Under the pieces are notes generated by a model that saw nothing but the letters and a program-made list of their open reading frames with translations, was not told where the DNA came from and did not search any database. A stretch of DNA of 64,000 nucleotides from positions 129,780,226 through 129,844,225 of the forward strand of contig NC_088780.1 of NCBI RefSeq assembly GCF_958450345.1, read 5' to 3'. Source of the DNA: Calliphora vicina. Taxonomy: Eukaryota; Arthropoda; Insecta; Diptera; Calliphoridae. Below, in pieces: positions 1 to 12,800 of the stretch (positions within the stretch are counted from its first letter, which is position 1; each line of letters starts with the position of its first letter). The position numbers and the translations under genes were made by a program.

Positions 1-260
1 TGTAAAAATATGCTAAAATTTGCAAATAGTAAGGGGCTAATTGGGCGCCATTTTAGCCTAAAATGTACTTATTAAATTAAAAAACTAAATATAGCCAGTT
101 TAAACAATTTTTTTTGCCATTAAAATGTTGTAATAAGCTCTAAATACCTTCACATAGTACAATTTTTGTGTTTTCTCGTATTCAGATCATCTTCAAAAAA
201 AAGTTTTAAGGGCTGTAGTTTCTTAAGTCGTAGTTGTCATTCTCGTGGAATTGCCCACAT
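1..260 (+). repeat. Fragment of an unclassified dispersed repeat
   Basis: The stretch from about 70 to 260 is recognisably the reverse complement of 51180-51365. Both carry, in the same order, GTTTAAAC, TTTTTGCC, AAATAC and the end TGTCATTCTCGTGGAATTGCCC (GTAGAATTGCCC in the other copy). No coding frame or terminal structure is visible, so the class is unknown. Confidence 0.6.
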
Positions 261-1080
261 ACTTATATATTATACATTAAAACCAAAAAATGTTTGTGAT
301 TTTGTCAAGGAGTTTTTTTCTATTTAACATAAACCATCATCTAAAATCCATTATAAACGTATTAAGCAGGAAAATTGCACCTGAACAAATATATGTTTAT
401 GCCATTTAAGAATTACCTCAAAATGTTGTTAAACATACTACATCCTGTTGCTTTTTCAATTCTTGCTTGCAACAGTCTAAGGACAAATAAACAAAACACA
501 TACAAACAATCAGACGTTAATACACTAAGCCCTAAAGAAAAGCCATTTAAAGAGCATTTCTTCTTTGATTTAGAAAACTAAAGTCTGAAAAACGAAAGAA
601 AAATAAACAAAATCATTTTTTTTTTAATTTTTTTTTATTGTAGCTGGCTTTAAATCAACAAAAGATAAAAAAATATATGCCTTCTGCAGTGTTAGCAGCA
701 ACAAGAAATATATATAAACATGTGGAAAAAACAAATAAGAAGTAGCCTGAAATAAATACGGCCTGAGACAAAAAAGCAATTCAAAGTTGTAAACAGGAAA
801 AAGAAAAATGTTAAACTTCTGGTTATTTTATGATCCTCTTCCGTTTTGTATTAAAAGACAACAACGTCATTGGTGATGGTTACTCATACATTAGTGTAAA
901 GGAACTTTTCACTCACTCAGAAAGGGTTTTTCAACAAGAACTTTGTTTATGAATTGTTACAATATAAACAACATGATAGTAATAGAATAAACGTATAGAA
1001 CGGAAGGAGAGAGCAATAAAATGGAAAAAAATACTCTCTTTTCACACATACGGGTGATACAATAACAAAATACTTGCAAT
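261..1080. other. No recognisable gene or element
   Basis: AT-rich DNA with short poly-T and poly-A tracts. The only open frame (375-581, plus strand) encodes a low-complexity 68-residue peptide with no family resemblance. The end, from about 1060, starts to resemble 30435-30495 (TTCTCATGA followed by TTAGGTTTTTGACA) and is part of a small dispersed repeat. Confidence 0.5.
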
Positions 1081-1100
1081 ACGTTCTCATGAATTAGGTT

Positions 1101-1149
1101 TTTGACATTATAGATAGGTAACTGAGAACCTATCTATAATTTTGACATT
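1101..1149. repeat. Perfect 13-bp-stem hairpin between 9-bp direct repeats
   Basis: The left arm ATTATAGATAGGT (1107-1119) pairs perfectly with the right arm ACCTATCTATAAT (1128-1140) around an 8-base loop. TTTGACATT occurs immediately before (1101-1109, overlapping the stem edge) and immediately after (1141-1149). The related repeat at 30480 has AGGTTTTTGACA without this palindrome, which suggests a very small palindromic insertion with a flanking duplication. Confidence 0.6.
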
Positions 1150-1179
1150 TAGTTTTTTGACGTATTCGTAGTAGATGCA

Positions 1180-1775
1180 TTGGCAATTGTTACAATGAAT
1201 TAAATTTCGCTCCAAAATCGCATTGAAATAATTAAAGTCCATTATGAAAATGGTGGTTCTGTTAAAGTTACATTTCGCTGGTTTTTCTGAAAAAAATAAT
1301 TTTTTCAGATGAAGCCCATGTTAACTTGTCAGGGTATGTCAATATTGATGACATGGATGTCACACAGCCAATGAAACGATGAATTTATTTCAAACCAAAT
1401 TTCCCGATCGCATAATTTCACAAAATGGCCAGCCAGATCGTGTGATTTAACAGCACTGGTGTCACGCTTTTTTGTGTATAAGTTTAAAATCAAAACAATT
1501 GCATTTTTACTGTAATCAAAGTTAGTTTATTATAAAAAGTAAGAACAAATTTATCAAAACATGAAAAAACCACCCCATTCCAAGGTTTTTTGTGGAGTGA
1601 AGTGGTTAGTCTATACGGAGCCAATCGAATCGATTGCAGCCTTAAAACTCAAAATCCGTGATGTGATTTTGCTAAAAAGTGATAACAAATTTTTATGAAA
1701 GAATCGACATCTGTCAGTGTGGTTGTGGTGGACATTTGCCAGATATAATTTTTCATACAATACAATAAAAATTTG
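1180..1775 (+). pseudogene. Decayed mariner-superfamily transposase remnant
   Basis: Split over several frames, the plus strand keeps blocks in the order expected for an insect Tc1/mariner-superfamily transposase. HYENGGSVKVTFR (about 1240-1280) matches the N-terminal helix-turn-helix region. FSDEAHVNLSGYVNIDD (about 1300-1350) carries the catalytic-core SDEAH motif. FPDRIISQNG and WPARSCDLTAL (about 1400-1460) match the segment around the last catalytic acidic residue, normally CDLTPLDFFLWGY; here the following residues are VSRFFVY, so the motif is damaged. PIESIAALKLKIRDVI and GGHLPDIIFH (about 1620-1765) match the C terminus. The spacing is far too short for a full protein of about 340 residues, so there are internal deletions as well as stops and frameshifts. 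It is certainly non-functional. Family assignment rests on motif recognition only. Confidence 0.75.
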
Positions 1776-1929
1776 AATCATCTTCATATAAATTTTTTGT
1801 TTTAGAAAACAAAGTATGTATCCATAGAAACGGGCTATCCTAATGATATTCGCGCTTTTTTTCGAAATCCAAATAATTTTTTCCACAACAACAACTTCTC
1901 TCTCCTCTCCTAGTATGTGAATTCAGCAC

Positions 1930-2470
1930 ACTTGAATACTTTTCAAAAAGTATAAACTACTTATACATCTTCGTAGAAATTTTTTAGATAACTGAATTCA
2001 AATGCAATAGCTTTAAAGACAGTCATGATTTTCAAACAAATATTTTTTTTATTTGATACATGCATTTGTCGTTAGTCCATTAAAGGAAAAATGTGGAAAA
2101 ACGGAAAATATTTGGACCTGCTGTTATAATAAAACTGAAAAAGGGTGGGTAAAATTTTTAAAAATTTAATTTTCAAATGTTCATATCTTTTTTGTAGTGC
2201 ACGATGAGGAGATTCTATATATATATATAATATGTTTGAAATTGGAACAGAAACGAAGAAATAGGATCGTTTTAAAAAAATTTACATACCCGAGGTGTCC
2301 TAATTTGAGGAACACTGGCTGCGCCCCTGGTGTGCCCATGTGATCCCAATTCAAAACATTAAATCTACAATACTTCCTCTATGCTCATATAAAATGTCAT
2401 TCAAACCGGGCTAACCGTTTATAAGTTACAGACTTATTTCCCTCTTTTTTTCTATAGCACTGTGTTACGT
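1930..2470 (+). repeat. Internal relic of the CGAGCCCTTAGCGCC TIR family
   Basis: This stretch parallels the interior of the complete elements at 20298-21740 and 46883-48258 in the same orientation. Shared blocks are AAAGTATAAA...CTTATACA, TAGTCCATTAAAGGAAAA, GAAGAAATAGGATCGTTTTAAA, CATACCCGAGGTGTCCTA and the end TATTTCCCTCTTTTTTTCTATA. Neither terminal inverted repeat is present, so it is a truncated, older copy. Confidence 0.7.
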
Positions 2471-2657
2471 TTTCTTTTAAAAGTGCAATATTTTTGAAGG
2501 ACTGAGTTTTAAAAGTAGCATATTTTTGTAAGACCAAAAATAAACTTATCTAAACAAAAAAAAAATAGTTCGGAATAAATGTGGAACAAATTGTTCCTAA
2601 TATTTGCAATCCTATTAAAATTTTGATACAAATTGTAGTTTTAGAAACTCCAAAAAA

Positions 2658-2692
2658 ATGTAATATGTAATAAAATCTATTACATATTACAT
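2658..2692. repeat. 15-bp perfect hairpin
   Basis: ATGTAATATGTAATA (2658-2672) and TATTACATATTACAT (2678-2692) are perfect reverse complements around a 5-base loop. It lies 16 bases outside the left arm of the fold-back element and may belong to its outer end. Confidence 0.8.
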
Positions 2693-2707
2693 ATTTTTTT
2701 TTAAAAT

Positions 2708-4274
2708 CTTAATAAACGAAAGTTGGATTTTGGCCATTCTCACCCCCCAGTTTGGCGAGCATTAGTAAAAAAATCATCCTGAAAAATTTTAGGTAAATCG
2801 GTTGGGGTTAAGACGTGCCCTCTGAAGTTTTGAGATGCATTTACAAGGGGAAAATATGCATTTTTTTCAGTTTTTGTAAAAATTTTGCCATTAAAAAATT
2901 ACTTTTGCTATTTAGTTTAAAAGAATCGAAATGCATACGCAATTGTCGTTCTAATGAGACATAAAAAACGGAAATTGGTGAAAAAATGTAAAAGTTATTA
3001 AAAATTCGCCAGGCCATTAACGTGTCTTAGGCAACTAGAACAAGAAAGGTAGGAACAAAATTAACATATTTTGATAAATATTAAAACAAAAGCTCATTTT
3101 TACTTAATATATGCCCATATTTACTTGTATATGAGTTTTTGTCTTCGTAGGATACCGTTAACCTATTAACAAAAAAATTAAAATTTTTTAACGGCAGTTT
3201 CAAATCTACATTTTCAATTTTTTAAAAATTTTGTTAAACAAATTGCAAAATTTTTTGATCATCTCATTGGGATTTATTAAGAATATAATAGGGAATAAAA
3301 ATGTGAAAAAATTATGAAAATATCTCTTATAGTTTTTCCGTATCTGCGATTTAAATTTTGAAATTTTCGAGAAAAACCAATTATTTGGCAATTTTTTGGC
3401 GAATGAGCTCTATTTCCTTACTCTTATGAATTTTAAGCAAAACTTATTCAGAATATTATAGTCCAGATAATTCTAAATATACTCTGAAACTTTTACTAAA
3501 ATCGGAAAACGCTAACCCTTAAATCGTGAAGGTCAAAAGTAAAATTTTTTATTTGGTTCATTCGCCAAAAAATTGCCAAATAATTGGTTTTTCTCGAAAA
3601 TTTCAAAATTTAAATCGCAGGTACGGAAAAACTATAAGAGATATTTTCATAATTTTTTCACATTTTTATTCCCTATTATATTCTTAATAAATCCCAATGA
3701 GATGATCAAAAAATTCTGAAATTTTTTTAACAAAATTTTTAAAAAATTGAAAATGGAGTTTTGAGACTGCCGTTAAAAAATTTAAATTTTTTTGTTCATA
3801 CCTAAGAATAGGTTAACGGTATCCTACGAAGACAAAAACTCATATACAAGTAAAAATGGACATATTTTAAGTAAAAATGAGCTTTTATTTTAATATTTAT
3901 CAAAATATGTTAATTTTGTTTCTAACTTTCTTGTTCTAGTTGCCTGAGACACGTTAATGGCCTGGCGAATTTTTAATAACTTTTAAATTTTTTGACCAAT
4001 TTTTGTTTTTTATGTCTCATTCGAACGACAATTACGTACATATTTCGATTCTTTTAAATTAAATTGTAAAAGTAATTTTTTAATGGCATAATGTTTACAA
4101 AAACTGAAAAAAATGTATATTTTCCACTTGTAAATGCATCTCAAAACTTCAGAGGGCTTGCGGCACGCCTTATACCCAACCGATTTACCTAAAATTTTTT
4201 CAGGATGATTTTTTTACTAATGTTCACCAAACTGGAGGGTGAGAATGGCCAAAATCCAACTTTCGTTTATTAAG
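2708..4274. mobile_element. Fold-back element with about 700-bp inverted arms
   Basis: The left arm (about 2708-3407) and right arm (about 3558-4274) are close reverse complements around a spacer of about 150 bp. Matching blocks include CTTAATAAACG at the outer left against CGTTTATTAAG at the outer right, GGCCATTCTCACCC against GGTGAGAATGGCC, AGTTTTTGTCTTCGTAGGAT against its complement, and ATTCGCCAAAAAATTGCCAA at the inner edges. The arms differ by scattered substitutions and small indels, so the palindrome is not recent. No transposase frame is visible; the 61-residue open frame in the left arm is low-complexity. A diverged third copy of one arm lies at 6480-6890 and 18504-18580, split by a Helitron. 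Confidence 0.8.
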
Positions 4275-5689
4275 GGCCACCCTAGGCGACATATTCGAAA
4301 AATTTGAGATGCTTTCTACAAAAAATGTTCTCCGTAAAGATACATTACATAAAAACATGAAGTGTTTTTATATTGTTGAAGAAAGATTTTTTTAATAATA
4401 AATGATTTAAGTCACATTTTCGTCCAAAAAACAGCAAAAATCTACTATTTTTTTAATTTTTAAATTTAAAATTGTTTATTTTTGGATCCATAATTGATGT
4501 TGTTTTGAAATCTTTTTTATATTATTGGTAATTTAGTTGTCTAACTAAAAAAAATATTCGAGTCCATTCCACCCAAAAGTACGACCTATATTTTTAAAAA
4601 AGTGGACAAAGGTAATGCAAAATTTTAATTTTAATTTTCAATTTTGAAATGCCTATAACTCGGAAATTATAAGATATAAATTATATAAGATACAAGTCGA
4701 AAGTACCCTAATTTGAGCCCCCGTTTAATAACTTAAACTCGAATATTCCTTGGCTACACCCGCGTCAAATTTTATCCCAATCGGACCAGCCATTTAGAAA
4801 TGCCAGAATTATTTCCAAAAAATTTTGATTTTGCCCGCGATTCTGTGCGCTATTAATCAGGTGAGAGCGTCTCGACAACAAATACAACAATGACAATATT
4901 TTTTAATTGTCAAATGACTGGCAATGTCAAAATATGTTGTGGCTCATGAAAAATTTTAAAAACATACAAAAAATTAAGTTATTTTGGTCATTAATTGCAC
5001 TTTTGAGGACTCAATCTCACTACTACTCACCCGATTTTAATCTTTTATGTATTTTCCTGTTTTTTTTGCACGCTTACTATTTGTTTGAAACACAATTCCC
5101 AAAATTTTGGTTGTTTTAATACATATTTTGTATTTAAAATATTTCTTTTTCTTCAATAAAAACAAAAAAATATAAAGAAAATTTGACAATCTCAAACTAA
5201 ACATAAACAAATAAATAATAATCAGCTGTATTCGTAATATCACCTTGTTATGTACGAATGAAAAATATTTTTTTTTTATTTTTGTTTTGACATTTAATTT
5301 TTTGGGGTTAAAGCTGAAAAAAAAATCATTTGTAAAATTTGGCATTAAAAAGGAATAAATTTGGCAAATAAAAGGAAATTTTGCAGAAATTATGGAATAA
5401 AAAGCTGAAAAATCTATTTATAAAATCTTTTCAGGTCAAATTTTACATTAAATAATTTGAGAATTATTTCATTATTTTATTGAGAATAAAAGCTAATTAA
5501 AAGTCTCGATATATTAGCCAGGAATTGTCCGCTAAATAAATTCGATGCACTTTAATTTATTATCATACACTACTTTTAAAGTTGTTCAACGCCTTTATCT
5601 CATTTTCATTTTCGCAACATTTCCATTTAGCACAAACTAAAAAAAAAATATTTTAATTATTTTTTACAGTTTCTATTTTGGCCAAGCAG
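4275..5689. other. No recognisable gene or element
   Basis: Very AT-rich intergenic-type DNA. The small open frames at 4907-5119 (plus) and 5037-5345 (minus) overlap each other and encode low-complexity Phe/Lys/Ile-rich peptides, so they are not supported as genes. I see no terminal repeats or tandem structure. Confidence 0.45.
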
Positions 5690-6045
5690 TCACAGTCAAC
5701 GGCTAAAGCTACATATCGGATTATTTGAACACTAACGACAAGTGGAATCAACAGGAATACGCTATGTAGCACACAGCTCATGCCATATTGGACATTCTGC
5801 ACGAGCGAGGTCATCTCACGTTGAGGTGATGTGATCGGGCCACCGAGATTGTGCAATTTCACTTCTTTAGACTTTTTCTTAAGTCGCAGCTCTATAAGAC
5901 TAAGCCACAAAACACAGCGGCCCTCAAAGCTAACATAACCAATGTAATCGGTCAAATTTTGATTTATGCGCCAGAGCCATGGAAAATTTTACATTCAGAA
6001 TGCGCGACACCAAGCGAAAGCACGACTGACATTCTGCTTTAAACG
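5690..6045 (+). pseudogene. Decayed mariner-superfamily transposase, C-terminal half
   Basis: The plus strand reads QQEYAM-stop-HTAHAILDILHER, the counterpart of the FQQDGATCHTA block of mariner-superfamily transposases, which holds the second catalytic aspartate. The Asp is lost here and a stop interrupts the block. LFLKSQLYKTKPQNT and ALKANITNVIGQI follow in a shifted frame (about 5870-5965). A third frame gives ARAMENFTFRMRDTKRKHD (about 5970-6030), matching the usual C-terminal helix. The piece therefore covers roughly the last third of the protein, with at least two frameshifts and two in-frame stops. It appears to be of the same broad family as 1180-1775. The base composition is less AT-rich than the surroundings, which is why an antisense frame also stays open here. 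Confidence 0.75.
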
Positions 6046-6479
6046 GCTATCAAATAAACCTCATCATAAAAGTTATTTTCAGCAGTCAAATAAAGTATAT
6101 TACAGACTCTAGCATCACATTTACAATTTTATTAAGATTTTTGTAACAACTTTTCCCATTTCTTAATGCAGCATTAAAAAACACACACATTCTGTTGGAG
6201 CACAACGAAATAGTTTTAGTTGCTAAATTTCTTTCATTACATGTTCGCTAAATTACCTCAATAAAATAAAACTTTTTAGAGCCTAAATGAGCTGAAATAT
6301 AAACAGACAATAGACAAAAGAACCACATACATGGATACAAACATTTTCATACAATATAATACAAGTCTATTGTTCTATAAGTATCATGTTGGTCAGATGT
6401 GCCCCATAATAAAAATACACTAAAAGCTAAAACTTTGTTTTTGTTTGCCATGTTTCTTTTTAAATATATGTATATTAGG
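6046..6479. other. No recognisable gene or element
   Basis: AT-rich DNA with no open frame, inverted repeat or similarity to other parts of the window that I could see. Confidence 0.5.
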
Positions 6480-6890
6480 GTGGTTTTTGAGAAAGGGCAA
6501 CTTTTTTTTCTTAAAATGTTTAAGTGCTCACATCTAGAATTGTACCTTTTAGTGTAAAAATACGATTGTAAAAGTTTTAGCTCAATCGGACTTTGCCTTA
6601 CCGTGCCAAAAGTGCCACGTAGTTTTAAAAATTACTACTAATTTTTCACATTTTGACAAGAGATTTAGGAAAAAAAATTAACATATTTCGAGAAAAATTA
6701 AAACAAAAGGTCATTTTCATTTAAAATATATCCGTATTTACCGTAAAATTCATAACAGTAAGGACATTGGTCTCATTCGCCAAAATATGGCCAAAAAAAT
6801 GGTTTTTACCGAAAATCGCAAAAATTAAATACTAGTTACGGAAAAACTGTAGGAGGTATTGACATAATTTTTTCATATTTTTATTCTCTA
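6480..6890 (+). repeat. Diverged fold-back arm, left half, split by a Helitron
   Basis: From about 6640 the sequence follows the right arm of the 2708-4274 fold-back element: TCATTCGCCAAAA, TACGGAAAAACT and CATAATTTTTTCA, then TTTTTATT, just before 6891. The homology resumes at 18504 with TCTTAATAAATC and AAAATTCTGAAATTT. The 11.6-kb element between is therefore an insertion into this repeat. Confidence 0.8.
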
Positions 6891-9800
6891 CTAGCTGACC
6901 CGACAGACGTTGTCCTGTCCAAGTTAAAAAAGGGTAAAAATAGTTTAAAAAAAACTTATTGTTGAATGATAATTTTTATTCATATAGGCCATAGAATAAA
7001 ATATACATAGAAGCGCTACTGAGAGACAAAGAACCTAGGTTTGTTGTCGAAAACCTAAGCCTTGCATTTTTGGTCAGAAATATGAGTGATCACAGATGGA
7101 GGTCCTTTTCTTGATTAAACGCTTATTGACCAAGTTATTAGTGAATTTAGATATTTTGAGTTTTCATATAAAAAAATCGATTTTTGGTCAGAAATATGAG
7201 TGATCACAGATCGATTTGCTTTTCTTGATTAAACGCTTATTTGCCAAGTTATTACCGAATTTAGATATTTTGAGTTTTTAGATAAAAAATCGAATTTTGG
7301 TCAGAAATATGGGTGATCACAGATGGAGGTCCTTTTCTTGATTATTGGCCAAGTTATTAGCGAATTTAGATATTTTGAGCTTTTATATAAAAAATCGATT
7401 TTTGCTCTGAAATATGAGTGATCACATTTCGAACTGCTTTCTTGATTAAACGCTTATTGGCCAAGTTATTGCGAATTTAGATATTTTGAGTTTTTATATA
7501 AAAAATCGATTTTTGGTCAGAAATATGAGTGATCACATCGATCCAGTTTTGTTGATTAAACGCTTATTGGAATTTAGATATTTTGAATTTTTATATAAAA
7601 AATCGATTTTTGGTCTGAAATATGAGTGATCACAGATCGAACGGCTTTTCTTGATTAAACGCTTATTGGCCAAGTTATTAGCGAATTTAGATATTTTGAG
7701 TTTTTATATAAAAAATCGATTTTTGGTCAGAAATATAAGTGATCACAGATCTAGCTGCTTTTCTTGATTAAACGCTTATTGGCCAAGTTATTGCGAATTT
7801 TGATATTTTGAGTTTTTATACAAAAAATCGATTTTTGGTCTGTAATATGGGTGATCACAGATCAAACTCCTTTTCTTGATTAAACGCTTATTGGCCAAGT
7901 TATTAGCGAATTTAGCTATTTTGAGTTTTTATATATAAAATCGATTTTTGGTCAGAAATATTAGTGATCACAGATCGAGCTGCTTTTCATGATTAAACGC
8001 TTATTGCTCAAGTTATTAGCGAATTTAGATATTTTGAGTTTTTATATAAAAAATCGAATTTTGGTCAGAAATATGGGTGATCACGGATGGAGGTCCTTTT
8101 CTTGATTAAATTCTTATTGGCCAAGTTGTTAGCGAATTTAGATATTTTGAGTTTTTATATAAAAAATCGATTTATGGTCTGAAATATGAGTGATCACAGA
8201 TCGAACTGCATTTCTTGATTAAACGCTTATTGGCCAAGTTATTAGCGAATTTATATATTTTGAGTTTTTATATAAAAAAAACGATTTTTGGTTAGAAATA
8301 TGAGTGATCACAGATCGAGCCACTTTTCTTAATTAAACGCTTATTGGCCAAGTTATTAGCGAATTTAGATATTTTGAGTTTTTATAAGAAAAATCGATTT
8401 TTGGTCTGAAATATGAGTGATCACAGATCAAACTCCTTTTCTTGATTAAACGCTTATTGGCCAAGTTATTAGCGAATTTAGATATTTTGAATTTTTATAT
8501 ATAAAATCGATTTTTGGTCAGAAATATGAGTGATCACAGATGGAGGTCCTTTTCTTGATTAAACGCTTATTGTTATTAACGAATTTAGATATTTTGAGTT
8601 TTTATATAAAAAATCGATTTTTGGTCAGAAATATGAGTGATCACAGATGGAGGTCCTTTTTTTGATTAAACGCTTATTGAAAAGTTATTAGCTAATTTAT
8701 ATATTTTGAGTTTTTATATAAAAAAAATCGATTTTTGGTCAGAAATATGAGTGATCACAGATCGAGCCACTTTTCTTGATTAAACGCTTATTGGCCAAGT
8801 TATTAGCGAATTTAGATATTTTGAGTTTTTATATAAAAATCGATTTTTGGTCAGAAATATGAGTGATAACAGATCGAGCTGCTTTACATGATTAAACACT
8901 TATTGGTGAAGTCATTATTGAAATATGAGTGATCACAGATCGAACGGCTTTTCTTGATTAAACGCTTATTGGCCAAGTTATTAGCGAATTTAGATATTTT
9001 GAGTTTTTATATAAAAAAATCGATTTTTGGTCAGAAATATGAGTGATCACAGATCGAACTCCTTTTGTTAATTAAACGCTTATTGGCCAAGTTATTAGCG
9101 AATTTAGATATTTTGAGTTTTTATATAAAAAATCGATTTTTGGTCAGAAATATAAGTGATCACAGATCTAGCTGTTTTTCTTGATTAAACGCTTATTAGC
9201 CAAGTTATAGCATTTAGATATTTTGAGTTTTTATATAAAAAATCGATTTTTGGTCAGAAATATGAGTGATCACAGATGGAGGTCCTTTGCTTGATTAAAC
9301 GCTTATTGTTATTTACGAATTTAGATATTTTGAGTTTTTATATAAAAAATCGAATTTTGGTCAGAAATATGGGTGATCACGGATGGAGGTCCTTTTCTTG
9401 ATTAAACGCTTATTGGCCAAGTTGTTAGCGAATTTAGATATTTTGAGTTTTTATATAAAAAATCGATTTTTGGTCTGAAATATGAGTGATCACAGATCGA
9501 ACTGCATTTCTTGATTAAACGCTTATTGGCCAAGTTATTAGCGAATTTATATATTTTGAGTTTTTATATAAAAAAAACGATTTTTGGTCAGAAATATGAG
9601 TGATCACAGATCGAGCCACTTTTCTTGATTAAACGCTTATTGGCCAAGTTATTAGCGAATTTAGATATTTTGAGTTTTTATAATAAAAATCGATTTTTGG
9701 TCTGAAATATGAGTGATCACAGATCAAACTCCTTTTCTTGATTAAACGCTTATTGGCCAAGTTATTAGCGAATTTAGATATTTTGAATTTTTATATATAA

Positions 9801-12800
9801 AATCGATTTTTGGTCAGAAATATGAGTGATCACAGATCGAGCTACTTTTCATGATTAAACGCTTATTGGTCAAGTTATTAGCGAATTTAGATATTTTGAG
9901 TTTTTATATAATAAATCGATTTTTGGTCAGAAATATGAGTGATCACAGATCGAACTCCTTTTCTTGATTAAACGCTTATTGGCCAAGTTATTAGCAAATT
10001 TAGATATTTTGAGTTTTTATATAAAAAATCGATTTTTGGTCAGAAATATGAGTGATCACATCGAGCCACTTTTGTTGATTAAACGCTTATTGGAATTTAG
10101 ATATTTTGAGTTTTTATATAAAAAATCGATTTTTGGTCTGAAATATGAGTGATCACAGATCGAACGGCTTTTCTTGATTAAACGCTTATTGGCCAAGTTA
10201 TTAGCGAATTTAGATATTTTGAGTTTTTATATAATAAATCGATTTTTGGTCAGAAATATGAGTGATCACAGATCGAACTCCTTTTCTTGATTAAACGCTT
10301 ATTGGCCAAGTTATTAGCAAATTTAGATATTTTGAGTTTTTATATAAAAAATCGATTTTTGGTCAGAAATATGAGTGATCACATCGAGCCACTTTTGTTG
10401 ATTAAACGCTTATTGGAATTTAGATATTTTGAGTTTTTATATAAAAAATCGATTTTTGGTCAGAAATATGAGTGATCACAGATGGAGGTCCTTTTTTTGA
10501 TTAAACGCTTATTGACAAAGTTATTAGCGAATTTATACATTTTGAGTTTTTATATAAAAAAATCGATTTTTGGTCAGAAATATGAGTGATCACAGATGGA
10601 GGTCCTTTTCTTGATTAAACGCTTATTGTTATTAACGAATTTAGATATTTTGAGTTTTTATATAAAAAATCGATTTTTGGTCAGAAATATGAGTGATCAC
10701 AGATGGAGGTCCTTTTTTTGATTAAACGCTTATTGAAAAGTTATTAGCTAATTTATATATTTTGAGTTTTTATATAAAAAAAATCGATTTTTGGTCAGAA
10801 ATATGAGTGATCACAGATCGAGCCACTTTTCTTGATTAAACGCTTATTGGCCAAGTTATTAGCGAATTTAGATATTTTGAGTTTTTATATAAAAAATCGA
10901 TTTTTGGTCAGAAATATGAGTGATAACAGATCGAGCTGCTTTACATGATTAAACACTTATTGGTGAAGTCATTATTGAAATATGAGTGATCACAGATCGA
11001 ACGGCTTTTCTTGATTAAACGCTTATTGGCCAAGTTATTAGCGAATTTAGATATTTTGAGTTTTTATATAAAAAAATCGATTTTTGGTCAGAAATATGAG
11101 TGATCACAGATCGAACTCCTTTTGTTAATTAAACGCTTATTGGCCAAGTTATTAGCGAATTTAGATATTTTGAGTTTTTATATAAGAAATCGATTTTTGG
11201 TCAGAAATATAAGTGATCACAGATCTAGCTGTTTTTCTTGATTAAACGCTTATTAGCCAAGTTATTGCGAATTTAGATATTTTGAGTTTTTATATAAAAA
11301 ATCGATTTTTGGTCAGAAATATGAGTGATCACAGATGGAGGTCCTTTGCTTGATTAAACGCTTATTGTTATTTACGAATTTAGATATTTTGAGTTTTTAT
11401 ATAAAAAATCGAATTTTGGTCAGAAATATGGGTGATCACGGATGGAGGTCCTTTTCTTGATTAAACGCTTATTGGCCAAGTTGTTAGCGAATTTAGATAT
11501 TTTGAGTTTTTATATAAAAAATCGATTTTTGGTCAGAAATATGAGTGATCACAGATGGAGGTCCTTTTTTTGATTAAACGCTTATTGGCCAAGTTATTAG
11601 CGAATTTATATATTTTGAGTTTTTATATAAAAAAATCGATTTTTGGTCAGAAATATGAGTGATCACAGATCAAACTCCTTTTCTTGATTAAACGCTTATT
11701 GGCCAAGTTGTTAGCGAATTTAGATATTTTGAGTTTTTATTTAAAAAATCGATTTTTGGTCTGAAATATGAGTGATGACAGATGGAGGTCCTTTTCTTGA
11801 TTAAACGCTTATTGGCCAAGTTATTAGCGAATTTAGATATTTTGAGTTTTTATATAAAAAAATCGATTTTTGGTCAGAAATATGAGTGATCACAGATCGA
11901 ACTCCTTTTCTTGATTAAACGCTTACTGGCCAAGTTATTGCGAATTTAGATATTTTGAGCTTTTATATAAAAAATCGATTTTTGGTCAGAAATATGAGTG
12001 ATCACAGATCGAACTCCTTTTCTTGATTAAACGCTTATTGGCCAAGTTATTAGCGAATTTAGATATTTTGAGTTTTTATATAAAAAAATCGATTTTTGGT
12101 CAGAAATAGAAGTGATCACAGATCGAACTCCTTTTCTTGATTAAACGCTTATTGTTATTAGTGAATTTAGATATTTTGAGTTTTTATATAAAAAGATCGA
12201 TTTTTGGTCAGAAATATATGTGATCACAGATGGAGGTCCATTTCTTGATTAAACGCTTATTGCCAAGTTATTAGCGGATTTAGATATTTTGAGTTTTTAT
12301 ATAAAAAATATTTTTGGTCTGAAATATGAGTGATCACAGATCGAACTGCATTTCTTGATTAAACACTTATTGGCCAAGTTATTAGCGAATTTATATATTT
12401 TGAGTTTTTATATAAAAAAAACGATTTTTGGTCAGAAATATGAGTGATCACAGATCGAGCCACTTTTCTTGATTAAACGCTTATTGGCCAAGTTATTAGC
12501 GAATTTAGATATTTTGAGTTTTTATAATAAAAATCGATTTTTGGTCTGAAATATGAGTGATCACAGATCAAACTCCTTTTCTTGATTAAACGCTTATTGG
12601 CCAAGTTATTAGCGAATTTAGATATTTTGAATTTTTATATATAAAATCGATTTTTGGTCAGAATTATGAGTGATCACAGATCGAGCTACTTTTCATGATT
12701 AAACGCTTATTGGTCAAGTTATTAGCGAATTTAGATATTTTGAGTTTTTATATAATAAATCGATTTTTGGTCAGAAATATGAGTGATCACAGATCGAACT

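Noticed and set aside
3206..3391. 61-codon minus-strand frame in the fold-back arm
   Set aside because: It is low-complexity Phe/Lys/Asn-rich sequence and is broken in the opposite arm.
5653..5955. Minus-strand 100-codon open frame resembling a membrane protein exon
   Set aside because: The plus strand over the same bases carries several ordered mariner-superfamily transposase blocks. The minus frame has no ATG at its start, no acceptor site and no family resemblance.
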